Source: Cranoglanis bouderius
Taxonomy: Eukaryota; Chordata; Actinopteri; Siluriformes; Cranoglanididae
NCBI GenBank assembly: GCA_023630585.1
Contig: CM042536.1
Coordinates: forward strand, 21,263,904-21,327,903
Reading direction: 5' to 3'
Length of the DNA: 64,000 nt
Made by a program: the position numbers and the translations under genes. The notes under the pieces were generated by a model. That model saw nothing but the letters and a program-made list of their open reading frames with translations. It had not been told where the DNA came from and did no database searches. Every line of letters starts with the position of its first letter. Positions within the stretch are counted from its first letter, which is position 1. This document shows, one piece after another, positions 30,019 to 42,451 of this stretch.

Positions 30019-31030
30019 GGACACTTAGCGCGCTAGCTAAAACACTAGCTAGTGTTATCTGTCTTCCCGCAAAGTATCCTGACCCTGGTGTTTCATGGCT
30101 TCTTTGGAGAAACAAGAAACTTTTTTTTTTTGCACTCGTAGCAAACTAACTGCACGTTTCTCTTGAGTAAACAAGTTTTATTGTGAATAAACGCTCTCTC
30201 CGCTTGACGGTTTTTAGCAGCGGTGCAACCTGGCTGCCTCTGGGTGTGGTGACTCCTCTGCTCTGCCCTAGCCGTGCATTTAAAGCTAATGTGGAGGATA
30301 GCTAGCACGCTAGCTAACCCTTATGCAGGGTTCCTCTGATTGTCCACGAGTTTGAGATACAATACGAAGTATAAATGCAATTTCTGAGGTCAGATAAAAG
30401 ACCGGACTTGAAATTGCCAGGCATTAGTCGAGTAAATAATCCCCGTTTAACAGTGTAGACATCACCGGCACTTCTTTATCCCATCTCAACTGTCATGATG
30501 TGCCGAGCGGGTTGCCAAGTCTGAGCCACAAAACCAAACAAATAAAGCGTCATTAGCATTTAACCCCTAAACAGAGTTTTGGATAAACTGTCTTATTCCT
30601 GAACATGTAGCCATAAAATATTTATAAATAAATAAATAAATATTAAGTGTAATTATGATATAAATATCAAATTTATTTATAAACCTTATAAACCCCACCA
30701 TATAGAATGGAAACATCAAACCATATTGTATTTTAAAAACATATTCAGACCTAAATCTCTAGATGAATTGCATTCATGAAATTTCATATGTTCATTCCCA
30801 TCCCTAATTAGAGGGCTCTTACAAAAGACTAGATTTCTCTTTGCTTTATTAAGTATGCATATGTATACATATTTAATTAGACAAAATATCATTTATATAA
30901 GTCTTGTACATTTGTTCCAGTTCAGAAAAACATGTCTATCAACTGGCTGACTGTGATGTCTACTGTTAAAATAAATCAGTTTTCTGAAACAGTTATTTCA
31001 CTAAGGTCCTATATACTATTACATATATTG

Positions 31031-31117
<87 letters not shown>

Positions 31118-31560
31118 TAAATAGCTATGAGAATTATTAGACCAATTCACTGAGAAGTTTAGGGGTGTATTGGGATTATTCGTGGACATGTGTGTTTGAG
31201 ATGATTTTTTAAGTTTAAAAAAAATGCTTTTAATTTGGATGTTTTATTATACACAATTGATCAAATGTTTGCAAAACCTCAAACCCCGAGTCTTAACCCT
31301 ACAAATCACCTCGCGTCAGTATGTTTTTAGCCCGAATACGAGATAACGAGGGATTTGGCAACACTGATGTGACGCAGCAGCCACAGACATGGGAAAAGCT
31401 CAACGCGCACCGCAGGGGTTTATGGTTACTGTAGTTAAATTGTAATGTGTTTGCCTACATATACAATGAGCATTTTCCACCACACGGTGGCATCAGAAAC
31501 CTAATTGAAGCCCACATCAGAAAGAAGGCTGTCTCAGCAGCAAGTACACGATGTAGTTTT
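30019..31560. other. ttl-fignl1 head-to-head intergenic region
   Basis: Divergent spacer. 30019-30560 next to ttl is relatively G/C-rich and probably holds the ttl promoter and 5'UTR; no TATA box stands out. 30600-31300 is AT-rich with a long (AT)n at 31032-31112. No ORF of note. Confidence 0.5.
31032..31112. repeat. (AT)n microsatellite
   Basis: About 40 AT units in the ttl-fignl1 spacer. Confidence 0.95.
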
Positions 31561-31603
31561 TACCCCCCAACCGTATTCCGGCATATTTCCCTTTCGGCAC
31601 TCT

Positions 31604-31732
31604 GATTGGCCAGTAGTACATACTCCCAGTTCGTGGATTGGTCAGTGATTTTACGTCATTCCTGACGTAGCTGATGGGGCTTGTGTGAATACAGGTGGGA
31701 TTTAAAAAAAATGTTTTGAAGGCGGCGGGAAA
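31604..31732 (+). promoter_or_regulatory. Probable fignl1 promoter (CCAAT, CRE, E2F motifs)
   Basis: Two inverted CCAAT boxes (GATTGGC at 31604, ATTGG at 31637), two CRE half-palindromes (TTACGTCA at 31651 and TGACGTAG at 31663) and an E2F-type GGCGGGAAA at 31724-31732, then the presumed start of transcription about 31740. No TATA box. This grouping is usual for cell-cycle and DNA-repair genes, which suits FIGNL1. Confidence 0.6.
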
Positions 31733-31739
31733 GTTGAGG

Positions 31740-32448
31740 GTTGTGTGAGTGATTTATATCAGGATGTATGGTGCTATAAGTTATTATACGCTGCTAAATT
31801 ATTTGAATTAATAACACAAGAAGTTCATAACGCCAAAGGTAAGTTGTTTTGCCCGTCACAAACACAGAAGCCGTGTATCGCTGAGGAAGTAGTGTCAAGT
31901 GTATTTATTCACTCAGACCAACCAGGCTGTTTAGCTACTGAGCTAACTCCCTATAGCCACTACTGTATTAGCGTACATAGAGCTGCTCAGATCTCAGCAA
32001 AGACAGACATTTAAAGTTTTTTTTTTTTTTTTCTTATTTAATTCATACTTGGGTTGTTTAATGTTGGGCATTTCATGTCCAGCCTTACTGTATATTTAAA
32101 TCACTAATCTCACCACAAAAGAAGTCAGACCTCAGTGATTTACCCAGCCTTGTGTACAGTAAAACTGTTGTCTTTAAGTAGTGACCCGTGGGGAGTGATT
32201 ATGGGAAGTGATGTCCTTTTGGATAGCTCAACTCAAAGCCAGTTAAAGTGATGACTTAATACAAAACCGAAACTGAATGTGTGACTTAGAAACACTCCCC
32301 ATTTATTTTTATGAATATGTCGTGTCATCATAATTTACTGCCCTGATTGCTAAAATAACCCTAGTAATATAGCAAGGCACTCAATTAAATGCATCCTGTG
32401 GTAACTGAAACTGTGGCCCCTCCTCACACAGACTGAAGCAGGCCAGGC
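31740..32448 (+). other. fignl1 5'UTR: non-coding exon 1 and intron
   Basis: A donor CCAAAG|GTAAGT at 31838/31839 and an acceptor CCTCACACAG ending at 32431, 17 nt before the fignl1 ATG, define a 5'UTR intron of 593 nt. Exon 1 would run from about 31740 to 31838. The exon start is inferred. Confidence 0.6.
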
Positions 32449-34449
32449 ATGAGCAGTGCACACCTGGACGAGTGGCAGAGGAGGTCCTTTGACATTTCGT
32501 CTGGCACATTTACACCTGAACAGACGGCTGACGCTTATCGGGCGCACATTCTGTCCATTCAGTATGCATGGGCGAATGCCGAGCTCTCTCCAGCCGGAGC
32601 TGCCAGCCTGTTCAGGACCTACACTGAGCGCTATGCTGCAGTCCTGGACTCAGACGACCAGCGCACAGGGCTGAATAACTACGCCGACAGTGCCCTGCAC
32701 CTGGCCCGCAATCAGAGAAACCACAGCGACAAATGGGAGTCGTCATTAACAGTTGAAAATGTGTTCAGCCTGCCGTGCGTGCAGAGTATGATGCAGAGTA
32801 GGGTGGATGACAATAGTGTCTCTGTGGATCCAGCAGATGCTGACATTATTGTTGGTGGGGAAGTCAGTCAGAGTTGTGGCAAAGGTATGATCGAGTCTAG
32901 TGCTGCTGGTGGATGTAAACCTGAGCATCCTTCACCCTGGCCTATGCGTCACATCAGTGCTGTGGTAGAGAGAACAGCAGGTAACGTGGCCAGTGGTTCA
33001 GCAGAGACGACCAGAAGCAAAGAAACAGGTTTTCCTTCAGCCCATTATGTCCCTAGAGCCCCAGCAGGGGTAACTCCACTCTTGGTTCATAACACTCGTA
33101 ATTCCCCTTCCAACCCTGGCTCTTTTCCTCATTCAAGTTTTGCTAGCACAAGCATGTCCAATGCAAACAATTACCATTCTGTGTTCTCCTCCTCTACAAA
33201 TCCCTCTAAGAGGAAGAACATCTACAGTTCAGGAACTGAAAGCAACAGAAGCTCATTCCTGCCACAGGGAGGTCAGGAAGGTGGAGGTAGTAGTCGTAGA
33301 AGAGAGGAGTTTTCTGGCACTAACTTTAAAACAGCACGAGAGCAGCTTATTGTTGACCAGCAGAAAAAATATCCTCATCAGGGCCCGAGAGGTCCATCAG
33401 CTCCTGTTGGTACAATAACCAAAAAATCTCTGGGAGCAAACAGGTCACGGGGGGCCTTCTCCAAATTTGTCTCACCAATGCCAAGGCAGGAGGAGGAAAG
33501 CAGCACCAGGGATGACCCAACACAAGATGCTCAGCCTATTGATGAACGACTAAAAAACTTTGAACCTAAAATCATTGAACTGATTATGAGTGAAATTATG
33601 GACCATGGCCCACCTGTAGCTTGGGAGGATATTGCTGGACTTGAGTTTGCCAAAGCTACCATTAAGGAAATTGTAGTGTGGCCCATGCTCAGGCCTGACA
33701 TTTTTACAGGTCTCAGAGGTCCACCTAAGGGGATTCTCTTGTTTGGCCCTCCAGGTACTGGGAAAACACTCATAGGGAAGTGCATAGCCTGTCAGTCTGG
33801 TGCCACGTTTTTCAGCATTAGTGCATCATCACTCACCTCTAAGTGGGTGGGAGAAGGGGAGAAGATGGTTAGAGCCCTGTTTGCCATCGCCCGGTGCCAT
33901 CAGCCAGCGGTCATTTTTATCGATGAGATCGACTCCTTGCTTTCTCAGCGCACGGATGGAGAACATGACTCATCTCGCCGGATTAAGACCGAGTTTCTTG
34001 TCCAGCTTGATGGTGCTGCAACCTCCTCTGAGGATCGAATATTGGTGGTGGGGGCCACCAATCGGCCACAGGAGATTGATGAAGCGGCCCGGCGTCGCCT
34101 GGCCAAACGACTCTACATCCCCCTTCCAGAGGCTGCTGCTCGTCAGCAGATAGTGACCAACCTAATGTCACGGGAGAAGAGCCAGTTGGGAGCTGATGAG
34201 CTTGAGAAAGTGGTGTCAAACACAGAGGGTTTCTCAGGGGCTGATATGACACAACTGTGCCGTGAAGCAGCACTTGGCCCAATCCGCAGCATCCAGCTCA
34301 GTGACATTGCCACCATCAAACCCGAGCAGGTGCGACCTATACTTTACTGTGACTTCCAGGAGGCTCTTAAGACTGTAAGGCCCAGTCTGTCCACCAAAGA
34401 TCTGGAGCTCTATGAAGACTGGAACAAGACCTTTGGCTGTGGTAGATAA
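32449..34449 (+). CDS. fignl1: Fidgetin-like 1, AAA ATPase (666 aa, single coding exon)
   Basis: Nuclear AAA+ ATPase of the katanin/spastin/fidgetin group; binds RAD51 and acts in homologous recombination and in dismantling RAD51 filaments. The open frame has no intron, as in human FIGNL1 (674 aa). A poorly conserved N-terminal half holds the RAD51-binding region: FxxA motif FKTA at residues 293-296, and FVSP at 340-343, where human has FVPP. The AAA domain begins about 380: DIAG, Walker A GPPGTGKT 433-440, Walker B VIFIDEID 488-495, sensor GATNRPQEIDEAARRR, and a Vps4-type C-terminus ending WNKTFGCGR. The start is set by homology (MSSAHLDEWQ) and by the acceptor 17 nt upstream. Neighbour of ikzf1 in human too. 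Confidence 0.97.
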   Translation: MSSAHLDEWQRRSFDISSGTFTPEQTADAYRAHILSIQYAWANAELSPAGAASLFRTYTERYAAVLDSDDQRTGLNNYADSALHLARNQRNHSDKWESSLTVENVFSLPCVQSMMQSRVDDNSVSVDPADADIIVGGEVSQSCGKGMIESSAAGGCKPEHPSPWPMRHISAVVERTAGNVASGSAETTRSKETGFPSAHYVPRAPAGVTPLLVHNTRNSPSNPGSFPHSSFASTSMSNANNYHSVFSSSTNPSKRKNIYSSGTESNRSSFLPQGGQEGGGSSRRREEFSGTNFKTAREQLIVDQQKKYPHQGPRGPSAPVGTITKKSLGANRSRGAFSKFVSPMPRQEEESSTRDDPTQDAQPIDERLKNFEPKIIELIMSEIMDHGPPVAWEDIAGLEFAKATIKEIVVWPMLRPDIFTGLRGPPKGILLFGPPGTGKTLIGKCIACQSGATFFSISASSLTSKWVGEGEKMVRALFAIARCHQPAVIFIDEIDSLLSQRTDGEHDSSRRIKTEFLVQLDGAATSSEDRILVVGATNRPQEIDEAARRRLAKRLYIPLPEAAARQQIVTNLMSREKSQLGADELEKVVSNTEGFSGADMTQLCREAALGPIRSIQLSDIATIKPEQVRPILYCDFQEALKTVRPSLSTKDLELYEDWNKTFGCGR

Positions 34450-34715
34450 TCACTAAGTCTTAATTTGTGGTGTGTTTTTTCAATGTTAAAGTTCTGTGTG
34501 TAGAATTGAATGGTAACAAGCTTGAATGATCTGTGCTGTTTGCTTTAACATTGTAAATTTAACAGGTGACTGAAAGCAGTGTTGATTTACCTAGTCTTTA
34601 TTTTGATTTTGAAAGCCTCTTGATACATTTTATACAAGTTCAGTGTTACCCAGTACCATTTTCATTTGGGGCTGGATGCTGGAAAATGTTGGAAAATAAA
34701 TAAATGGATTTTTTG
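34450..34715 (+). terminator. fignl1 3'UTR with polyadenylation signal
   Basis: AATAAA at 34695-34700 about 245 nt after the stop, followed by a GT-rich tract (TTTTTTGTTGTTGTTGTA) suitable as downstream element. Confidence 0.7.
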
Positions 34716-34999
34716 TTGTTGTTGTATTTCTGTGTTTTTTCCTATATTAATATTAACTCACTCATAATTTGTGTTACATTTAGTCCTTGCATCTTAAGTA
34801 CCACTTATCCCTGTGCAAGTGATTTCTTTAATTTTAAAAATATTTAAGATTTATAGTCAGATATTTTAGATATTTTAGTTATAATAAAATGAAATTTGAG
34901 CACATCAATATGTTGGCTAGTCAGCTCACAGTTAGTTAAAAAATTATACTTTGTTCCCCCTAAATATTAGATCTGTTTCTCAGCGGTATACCACTAAAA

Positions 35000-35508
35000 A
35001 AACAACAACAACAGCAGCAAAAACATCCAGTGAGTGACAGTTCTGTGGGCAGAAATGCCTTGGTGATTAGAGAGTTCAGAAGAAAATGGCCAGCCTGATT
35101 TGAGCAGACAGGAAGTGTACGGTTATTTAATTAACCACTCTTTCCATTTGTGGTGAGAAAAATCATCTCAGAGCCCCACACATTGAACCCCACATCAGAT
35201 CCCACTCCTGTCAGCAAAGAACAGGACTGTAAGGCATCAATAGGCACAGGCGCACCAAAATCATCACCCGATCTGAACCCATTGGAGCACCTATGGGATG
35301 TGGTAGAATGGGAGAACAGCATGAACATGCAGCTGACAAATCTGCAGAAATTTTTGGATGTAGTCATGGCAACATGGACCAGACTCTCAAAGGAATGTTT
35401 CTAAAACCTTGTGGAATCCATGCAATGAAGACTTGACTGGCTGTTCTGATAGCAACGGAAGGAGTACCCAGTATTAGTGTGGTGTTTCTAATAAAGTGTC
35501 CAGTGAGT
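35000..35508 (+). mobile_element. Deleted Tc1-like element, 3' half
   Basis: Right terminus GTTTCTAATAAAGTGTCCAG-TGAGTG, and inside it 35260-35404 encodes the C-terminal end of a Tc1 transposase (SPDLNPLEHLWDVVEWEN ... LQKFLDVVMATWTR). Upstream, remnants of the N-terminal half are joined directly to this end, so the first two catalytic residues are deleted. No left terminal repeat was found. Same family as 39731-40721. Confidence 0.75.
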
Positions 35509-37940
35509 GTGTTTAAGGTGTTTTATAATCCAGTTTCAAAGGGTCTTCATCTTATTTGATTGCAGTACTGCTCTACATTCATTCAGAGTGAAATGGCCAC
35601 AAATTGTTCCACTGGATTACTCTCAGTAGGCCTTGTTGCTGCTCCCTAGTAGCTTACATCAACCATTCAGCCTTCTGAATTATGAAATTGAGTCCACTGA
35701 ATGTGCCATGCATTAGCACAATTTTAAACAGTATATGATGTCAGAGTTAACAGTTATGCAACTTGATGTCTGTTCCTGAAGTGTTATTGAAGATCATCAT
35801 CAAATCACACTTCCCCAGGATTAATCATTCTTAGTAATGACATCATGGACTGTTTTAATTATTTGTAAGTTCGGTGAAAACAGAATGTTGCCCCTGGTGC
35901 TAAGATGTAATGGTTAGAAATGTTCCCCGACTGTTACCTAGATTATTGGCGTTGCGGTCGGTTCAGGTAAGGTAGCACCTAAGCTCATCTGTAAGGCTCT
36001 AAAATGAAAGGACTGGAGTTGGTTGTCACAGCACTTACACTAGTAGCCACTTTACCGAGGTTCACCTCCCTTACAGCTACACGCACTGACCGCTTTATCG
36101 GTTCAACTGACAACAACATGGTAGTGACATGTTAGGCATGCTGTGTTTCTGAGAGGGAATTATGCTAGTAATCTTCATACCGCCTGGCCGTGCTTTACAT
36201 ACCCATGGGGGTCTCCAGACTCCATTTTGAGAACTACTGATATAAAGTGTTAAATCTAGCTGCAACATTTTTCTTGGTAATGCAGGGGAAATGTGTTCCT
36301 ACTAAACGGGAACAAGGAGTTCTGTCTGTTGTTTCCATTAGAGTGTATTATCCAAAGGAGAACCAGTGAGAATATAGTGCTGACCTCTTAACCTCTCATG
36401 TTTACTGAATTGCTTTACTCACTGGCACCATTTTCATTTCTCATTGCTGTTCAGCTTAGGGCTAAATCTCGTTTTTCTCTGCTTGTATGTGGATCCGATG
36501 AGGGAAGTTGGGCAATGTTGCAGGCATTCTGGTCTCATGATAAGACTAACCCACAGATTAACTCTTGCACTGCTCTTCCTGTTCTGGATCTGGCCATGCG
36601 TCTGACACTGCCCCTGGGGAATCAGAGAAAAATGATTTTGTACAGTGGATGGGGCTGTGAGGGTGAAGTAATCACTATTGTTTGCCCTCTATGGTTCCAG
36701 GTTCCCTATCTTAGTCTTGGGGACCAAATTCTTTGTGTTTTCCCGGAGGCTAACACACATGATACAGGTTATTAGCTAGCACTTCAGGAACGTAATCAAA
36801 ATTGTTAGATCAGGGAAAAACGCGCAGATATGATATTGGGTCCCCACACCTGGCATTGGCATGTCGATGTTTTGTTAAAGAGTCTGTTTAAGAGGAAGTG
36901 TTATTTACTAGTAATTTTTTGTGTTTCTGCTTCCTTTCTTGGGTTAAGGTATTGTGGGAATTTGAGCTGTTACAGATGTCTGAGGATGTTGCATTGCTTA
37001 TTAGCCCATTGGTGTTTGCACAAGCACTTCTATAGACATCCTAGACAGTTTTAATTAAGACCAGAAGAGTTCTTTATTTTTTGCAATGGACTGTGTACAA
37101 ATTAATTTACTGACTGATCAGGCTTTTTTGGTGGTTAGGGTTCTGTGTGGTGGGAAAAGCAAGATTTGTCATTTGTCTTAGTTAATGATTCAGAGTTTTG
37201 TTTTGTTTTTATTCCAGCCAAGATATTCAACTATGTGTCAAAAAACTTTGAGTAAAAATATTTTCATTTTAGTAATAAAATATACTATTTCAGTTTATTT
37301 CCTGACTGTAGACTGGAGTGTAAATGTCCTGTGTGTGTGTGTGTGTGTGTGTGTAAGGCATATTCTGTTTTTGGAAAACCAGCTATTTATACTAGTATGG
37401 GTAGTTCCTGAAATCATAAGACATACAAGAAGTCCAGACTTCTCCTGTCTCCTCCTACTCTCTGATGTCGATGATATTCTGTAAACGAAATGTAAATTTC
37501 TACATAAAACAACCACTTAAAATTCATACATATAAATTGCCTCAGCTCATTTAAATACACTCAGCCATTCTGTTTCACTTTGAAACCTAAAAACCTAAAG
37601 GAATGATTTTTTATGTGTGAGAACATTTGGTGGTTTATATTTGGAATATCCTTAGTTATGTGTCTGACCTTTTGCCAGAGGAGTTTACTAAAGGAAATGC
37701 CCACAGATGTGATGTAATTCATGGTTAACAAGAATTTCTGGAAATATTCATTAAGTGATTACTCATTACGAGATGACAAGCGGCTGTAGGTTTCAAGTTG
37801 AGGCGTATAATCAAGTTTGGCTGTTTAAATTAGCAAATCAAGTTTTGATTAAATGCAACTTAACTAAATGATAGTGGTCCATAAGCATTGTGATGTTATG
37901 TTGTCCTTGATTATGTAAGAAATATTTAGCAACATAGGTA

Positions 37941-38345
37941 CAGTACTGTGCAAAAGTTTTAGGCACCTAATTTTTTTTAGTACAAAATATGTTATAGATC
38001 TTTTATTTTATGACTTATACATGATCAAGTCAGTACAAAAAACATTTTAGATTCCAAAACATTAGTTTTCTAGCACAAAATTAAATATTAAAGAAAAATG
38101 TTTGTATGTCATTAAAGAAAGCAGCATATTATATAAGAGACACTTTTCAGACAAAAAACACAATGAAGGCTGCTGGGTTTTGCTGCAAAAATAAGAAGCA
38201 AGTGTGAAAGTCAAAGTCTCTAGAAGAACTGTGTCTGGATCTGCAAGATGCTCAATAAAACTTACCAGCTCTTTTCCTTATAAAACTCCTTATTTTTATA
38301 CTTATATGAAACATTTAATGTGCCTAAAACTTTCGCACAGTACTG
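37941..38345. mobile_element. Tc1/mariner MITE
   Basis: Left end CAGTACTGTGCAAAAGTTTT (AGGCAC) after TA; inverted right end CAGTACTGTGCGAAAGTTTT (AGGCAC). 405 bp, no ORF. The right-hand TA is mutated to TG. Confidence 0.8.
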
Positions 38346-39341
38346 TGAATGTATTACAAGTAAAATGCCATTCCTACATTTAGCTAAACTGTAAACCTAA
38401 AAGACCTAATAATTCACTTCCGAACATACTCATTAGTTTTTTTTTATTGATCTTCTCTTAAGGTTCATGTTACAAGAGCCAGTCTGTGTGTTTCAAGGTA
38501 TTGAAAAGGGCTTTTTTTTGTTCACTAAAAGTCAGCTAAAAGTGTAGCCGATCTCCTTGCCTTGAGCAGAGTGACACTGATTATAGACTGTACTCACATG
38601 AAATGAACCAGTCATGTAAATTTTATGAAACAATCTTAGAAAAACTGGAAGACCATGAAAAAAGTGCCTCATTTATTTTTCATCTTTTTTGTCAAGTTGG
38701 TTAATGAATATTTCAGGGTCATGTGGTTGGCTACAGTACTGGAACTTTGTAAAACTAGCCAGCAGTGCAAGTAGTGAGTGTATCCCGGAGGACTGATGGA
38801 AATCTGTCAGCGCAGCAGGGGCAGACCACAGCTGGACTGTGAGGACAAGATACCCAGAATTCCTCTGTAGCTGGGCAAACCTTATCGCTTGAGTTATTCC
38901 TTGACAGACAAAAGGCGATCACTTGAATACCTGAAATATATAGAGGCACCACATGCTTTTATTATGTGTTTATTGCTGTGCAACACAAATGAAACAACGC
39001 TTTGGCCAAGTCGCTCACCATATTTCAGGTTTTGTTGGCAGTGAAGAAGATGTGTGGTCTCAGTAAGAAGTCTAGCATTAGTTTGGGTTGAAAGGAGAAG
39101 TGAGATCTTGGATTGACACAGTCGGGGTGGGTGCTAGCCAGATTATCCCTCTCATGCAAATGCGCTGTCTCCACCGTTAGGTCCCACTGAAGCGTGGGGA
39201 CACTGCGCTGGCTACAGCTGCTTCCCGTTTCCACCCAATCACACCAGCGCCATCTGGATACGTGTGTGTGTGTGTGTGTGCTGCACAGCGCTGGTGTCCT
39301 AACGCATTTTTGAACAGCAAGTGTGCACACACTCAGACATA

Positions 39342-39672
39342 AGGTGCGTCCCAATTCGTTTACTTGTGCACTATTCTATGCCGTTTTGTAGTATAAATAA
39401 TGCGAGTTGTGTGTTCACACTGAAAATTCCAAATAGAAAAAGTACATTTTAAATACCCGGATGATGCACTTAATTAACTGAAAAAACGAAGTGTGGAATG
39501 TTGGACACTTCATGTACTCAACTGTCGCAGCTTTAATTACGTAGCGGAGCGGGAGGGGCTATCAGTCTCTAATGTTGAATGAAAAAATAACCTTATAAAA
39601 TTAATACACTACATGGGTGAGTAGATAGTGCATAAGTACACAGTGTATAGTGCATCATTTGGGACACAGCTA
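39342..39672. mobile_element. hAT-like MITE
   Basis: Ends GTGCGTCCCAATTCG and, inverted, CTGTGTCCCAAATGATG, with an interior rich in GTGCA/CACTA words. About 330 bp, non-coding. Assignment rests on general similarity of the ends. Confidence 0.5.
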
Positions 39673-39730
39673 TGGTCTAGCTGATGTTCATTATTGACAA
39701 AACAGGTGCGCCAAGTTGATGGCACTCATA

Positions 39731-40721
39731 CGCCCACCATCCACTTTATTAAGAACATCTGTACACACGCTCATTCATGCCAATCATCTGATCAGCCAAT
39801 CATGTGGCAGCAGCGCAATGCAAAATATCATGCAGATACAGGTCAAGAGCTTCAGTTAATGGCCACATAAAACATCAGATTGAAGAAAAAACAGTGATCT
39901 CTTTGACTTTGATCATGGCATGGTCATTGATACCAGGTTGGTTTGTTTCAGTTTATTTCATAAACGCCTGGGAATCTCACACACAACAGTCTCTAGAGTT
40001 GACACAGAACAGTGCAAAATGCCTTGTTGATAAGAGAGGTCAGAGGAAAATGGCCAGTTTGGTTAAAGCTGCCAGGAAGGGTATAGTAATAAGCACTAAT
40101 AACCATGAAGCTATCATGGGCATAGACTCATCCATACTGGACAGTTCACGATTAGAAAAAATAAATCACCTGGTTTTTTTTCTAGTCTTCCATTCTCCAG
40201 TTTCGGTGATCTGGTGCCCATGATAACCTCGGATTCTTGTTCTTGGCTGACAGGAGTGGAACCTGATGTGGTCTTCTACTGTTGTAGCCCATCCACCTCA
40301 AGGTTTGATGTGTTGAGCATTCTGAGATGCTTTTCTACTCACCACAGTTGTAGAGAGTGATTATTTGAGTTACTATAGACGTCCTATCAGCTCAAAACAG
40401 TCTGGTCATTCTCCTGTGATCTCTCTCATCAGTAAAGTGTTTCAGCCTGCAGACCCTCTGCACACAGGAGTTCAGCAGTTTCTGAAATACTTAAAACAGC
40501 CCTTCTGGTACCATCAACCTGCCTTGGTAAAATCACTGAGATCACATTTTTTCTCCATTCTGATGTTTGATATGAACATTAACTGAAGCTCTTGACCTGT
40601 ATCTGCATGTTTTCTTTTTTTTTTTTTTCTTTCATTATGCTGCTGCCACATGATTGGATGATTAGATAACTGCATGAATGTTCAGTTGTACAGGTGTTCC
40701 TAATAAAGTAGATGGTGAGTG
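39731..40721. mobile_element. Fold-back Tc1-like element
   Basis: Flanked by TA at 39729-39730 and 40722-40723. Left TIR CCACCATCCACTTTATTAAG, right TIR (inverted) CTCACCATCTACTTTATTAG. The left part (39731 to about 40090) and the inverted right part (about 40245-40721) both represent the 5' end of one Tc1 family: each holds CAATCATGTGGCAGCAGC, ATGCAGATACAGGTCAAGAG and AGCTTCAGTTAATG. The product is a large imperfect palindrome with no catalytic transposase region. Confidence 0.8.
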
Positions 40722-41330
40722 TATATTGATAAATTCCCTCTTAGTTATTTTTGCTAAAATGGTCAAGTACTGTTTTCCCCTCAAAAGTACAGATAATGTT
40801 TATGGCTATGCCCTTAGTGTCCTATTCTCCAACCCCAGACTCTACAGTGACTAGCAGAAAATTAGCTATGATCCCTAGATTTATGGAATTACATCCATAT
40901 TGTCATCCATGGAAATATATCCGTCTTAAAAAAAAAATGTTTGATTAAAAAGATACTTACTTAATACTTACTCACAGTCAAAATTTACATTTTTTTTAAA
41001 TTTAAGAATCAGTTCTCTTACATTTAAGTTTGACTTTATTGCAAAGCATTATCTAATATATATTGTCAAAAACACAAATACAGAAAGACTGGTTGAATGT
41101 AATTTCTTTTTATTGATATTTTGCAAGCATGTTTTAGCACTGCTGATGCTAATATATGTATGCGTCCAATCCTGTGAAAATCTAAAGTTAAATAATAATA
41201 AAAAACAAAACATGAAGATAAAAAAGAAATACAATGGACCAAAAACTTGCTCATAATACATACAGGAAAGGGGAGTATAGTTCTCGGTTTGAGAAGTGTT
41301 AAGTTCTCAATACTGCTGATACAAGAAGTA

Positions 41331-41810
41331 CACTCCCAGTCAAACGTTTGGACACACCAGCTCATAGAATGTTTTTCTTCATTTTTACGATTTTCTGCTA
41401 TTTTAGAATAATAACGAAAACATTAACAGTGGGATATTATACATATGGCATTATTCTGTGACCAAGAAAAGTGTTAAACAAATCAAAACTATTTTAGATG
41501 TCAGCTTCTTAATAGTACTCCTGATGAAGCTTTGCAGATTCTTGGACACTTCTCAACCAGCTTCATGACACCAGGAAGCTTTTCTTAAACTTCTCCCATA
41601 GGCCGAGGTTGTGTCCAAATGCTTCTCCTAAATGAAAGAAATTTGAAGCAACAGCTACTTGTATTAATACAAACATTGTACATGGTCATTAACTTCATTA
41701 TTTGTGTTTGTTTTAGAAACAAATTTCAACAGCTGTATCAAACAGGTTTTTAAGACAATGATGAATGTATATTCAAACTAGTGTGTCCAAACTTTTGATT
41801 GATAGTGGAT
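41331..41810. mobile_element. Tc1 MITE (AGTCAAACGTTTGGACACAC ends)
   Basis: Left end follows TA at 41329-41330: CACTCCCAGTCAAACGTTTG-GACACAC; inverted right end CACTATCAATCAAAAGTTTG-GACACAC. Interior has antisense fragments of a Tc1 transposase. Right limit uncertain by a few bases. Probably in or near the ikzf1 3'UTR. Confidence 0.75.
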
Positions 41811-42451
41811 ACAATCGTTATTGCCATATATCTTTACCCTCACACGTAACACTTGAAACTGTATTTTAATAGTTTTGACAATCTGTATATTTACATATAC
41901 AAGAAGAATCGGTGAGTTCTAATTCATAAACAAAATTACACAATTTATTATTAAGCCAACCAGTGAGAAGCACGTGTTCTCCTGAAAAGATGCTTGGTTT
42001 TTGAAGATTGGCTATAAATGCAAATATAATTTAGTCTTTTAAATAAATCAAATCCTGCTCCCAAAGCAGGGTTAATTTATGCTGTGAATCCAGGAAAAAA
42101 TATTTGGAGATTTTTCTTGAAAACAATTTACTGTCTTGCCTCGATTTCATTTTCCATTTGTTCAGTACAGCTTGTTTTTTTTTTTTTTTGTTTTTTTTTT
42201 AAAGTATTTTCTTATATTCATGAGTAGGTCACACAGTTGTAGAAAAATAGACATGGCAATGAATTATATTTACATCTGTCTACATTATATCAGTGTATCT
42301 TAAATTAATAATCAACCCTTTCAGCATGCACACAGTGTTGAGACAATGCATTAAAAAAAAAAACAATTATACATATGTTGTCTATTTGATGACTGTGTAT
42401 CTGTGTTGGTATGCTGGTATTTATATATGGATAAGGTTTGTGTGTGTGTGC

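Larger units (their letters stand above)
34716..42451. other. fignl1-ikzf1 tail-to-tail intergenic region
   Basis: No gene recognised. Holds four Tc1-type elements and one other MITE listed separately, a (GT)n at 37329-37354, and AT-rich unique DNA. The part just below 42451 should be the ikzf1 3'UTR (minus strand); minus-strand AATAAA words near 41108 and 41940 are candidate ends. A 125-codon open frame at 36398-36775 has no recognisable features. Confidence 0.6.

Noticed and set aside
36398..36775. 125-codon open frame between fignl1 and ikzf1
   Set aside because: No domain, no splice or promoter context, and composition like the flanking non-coding DNA.
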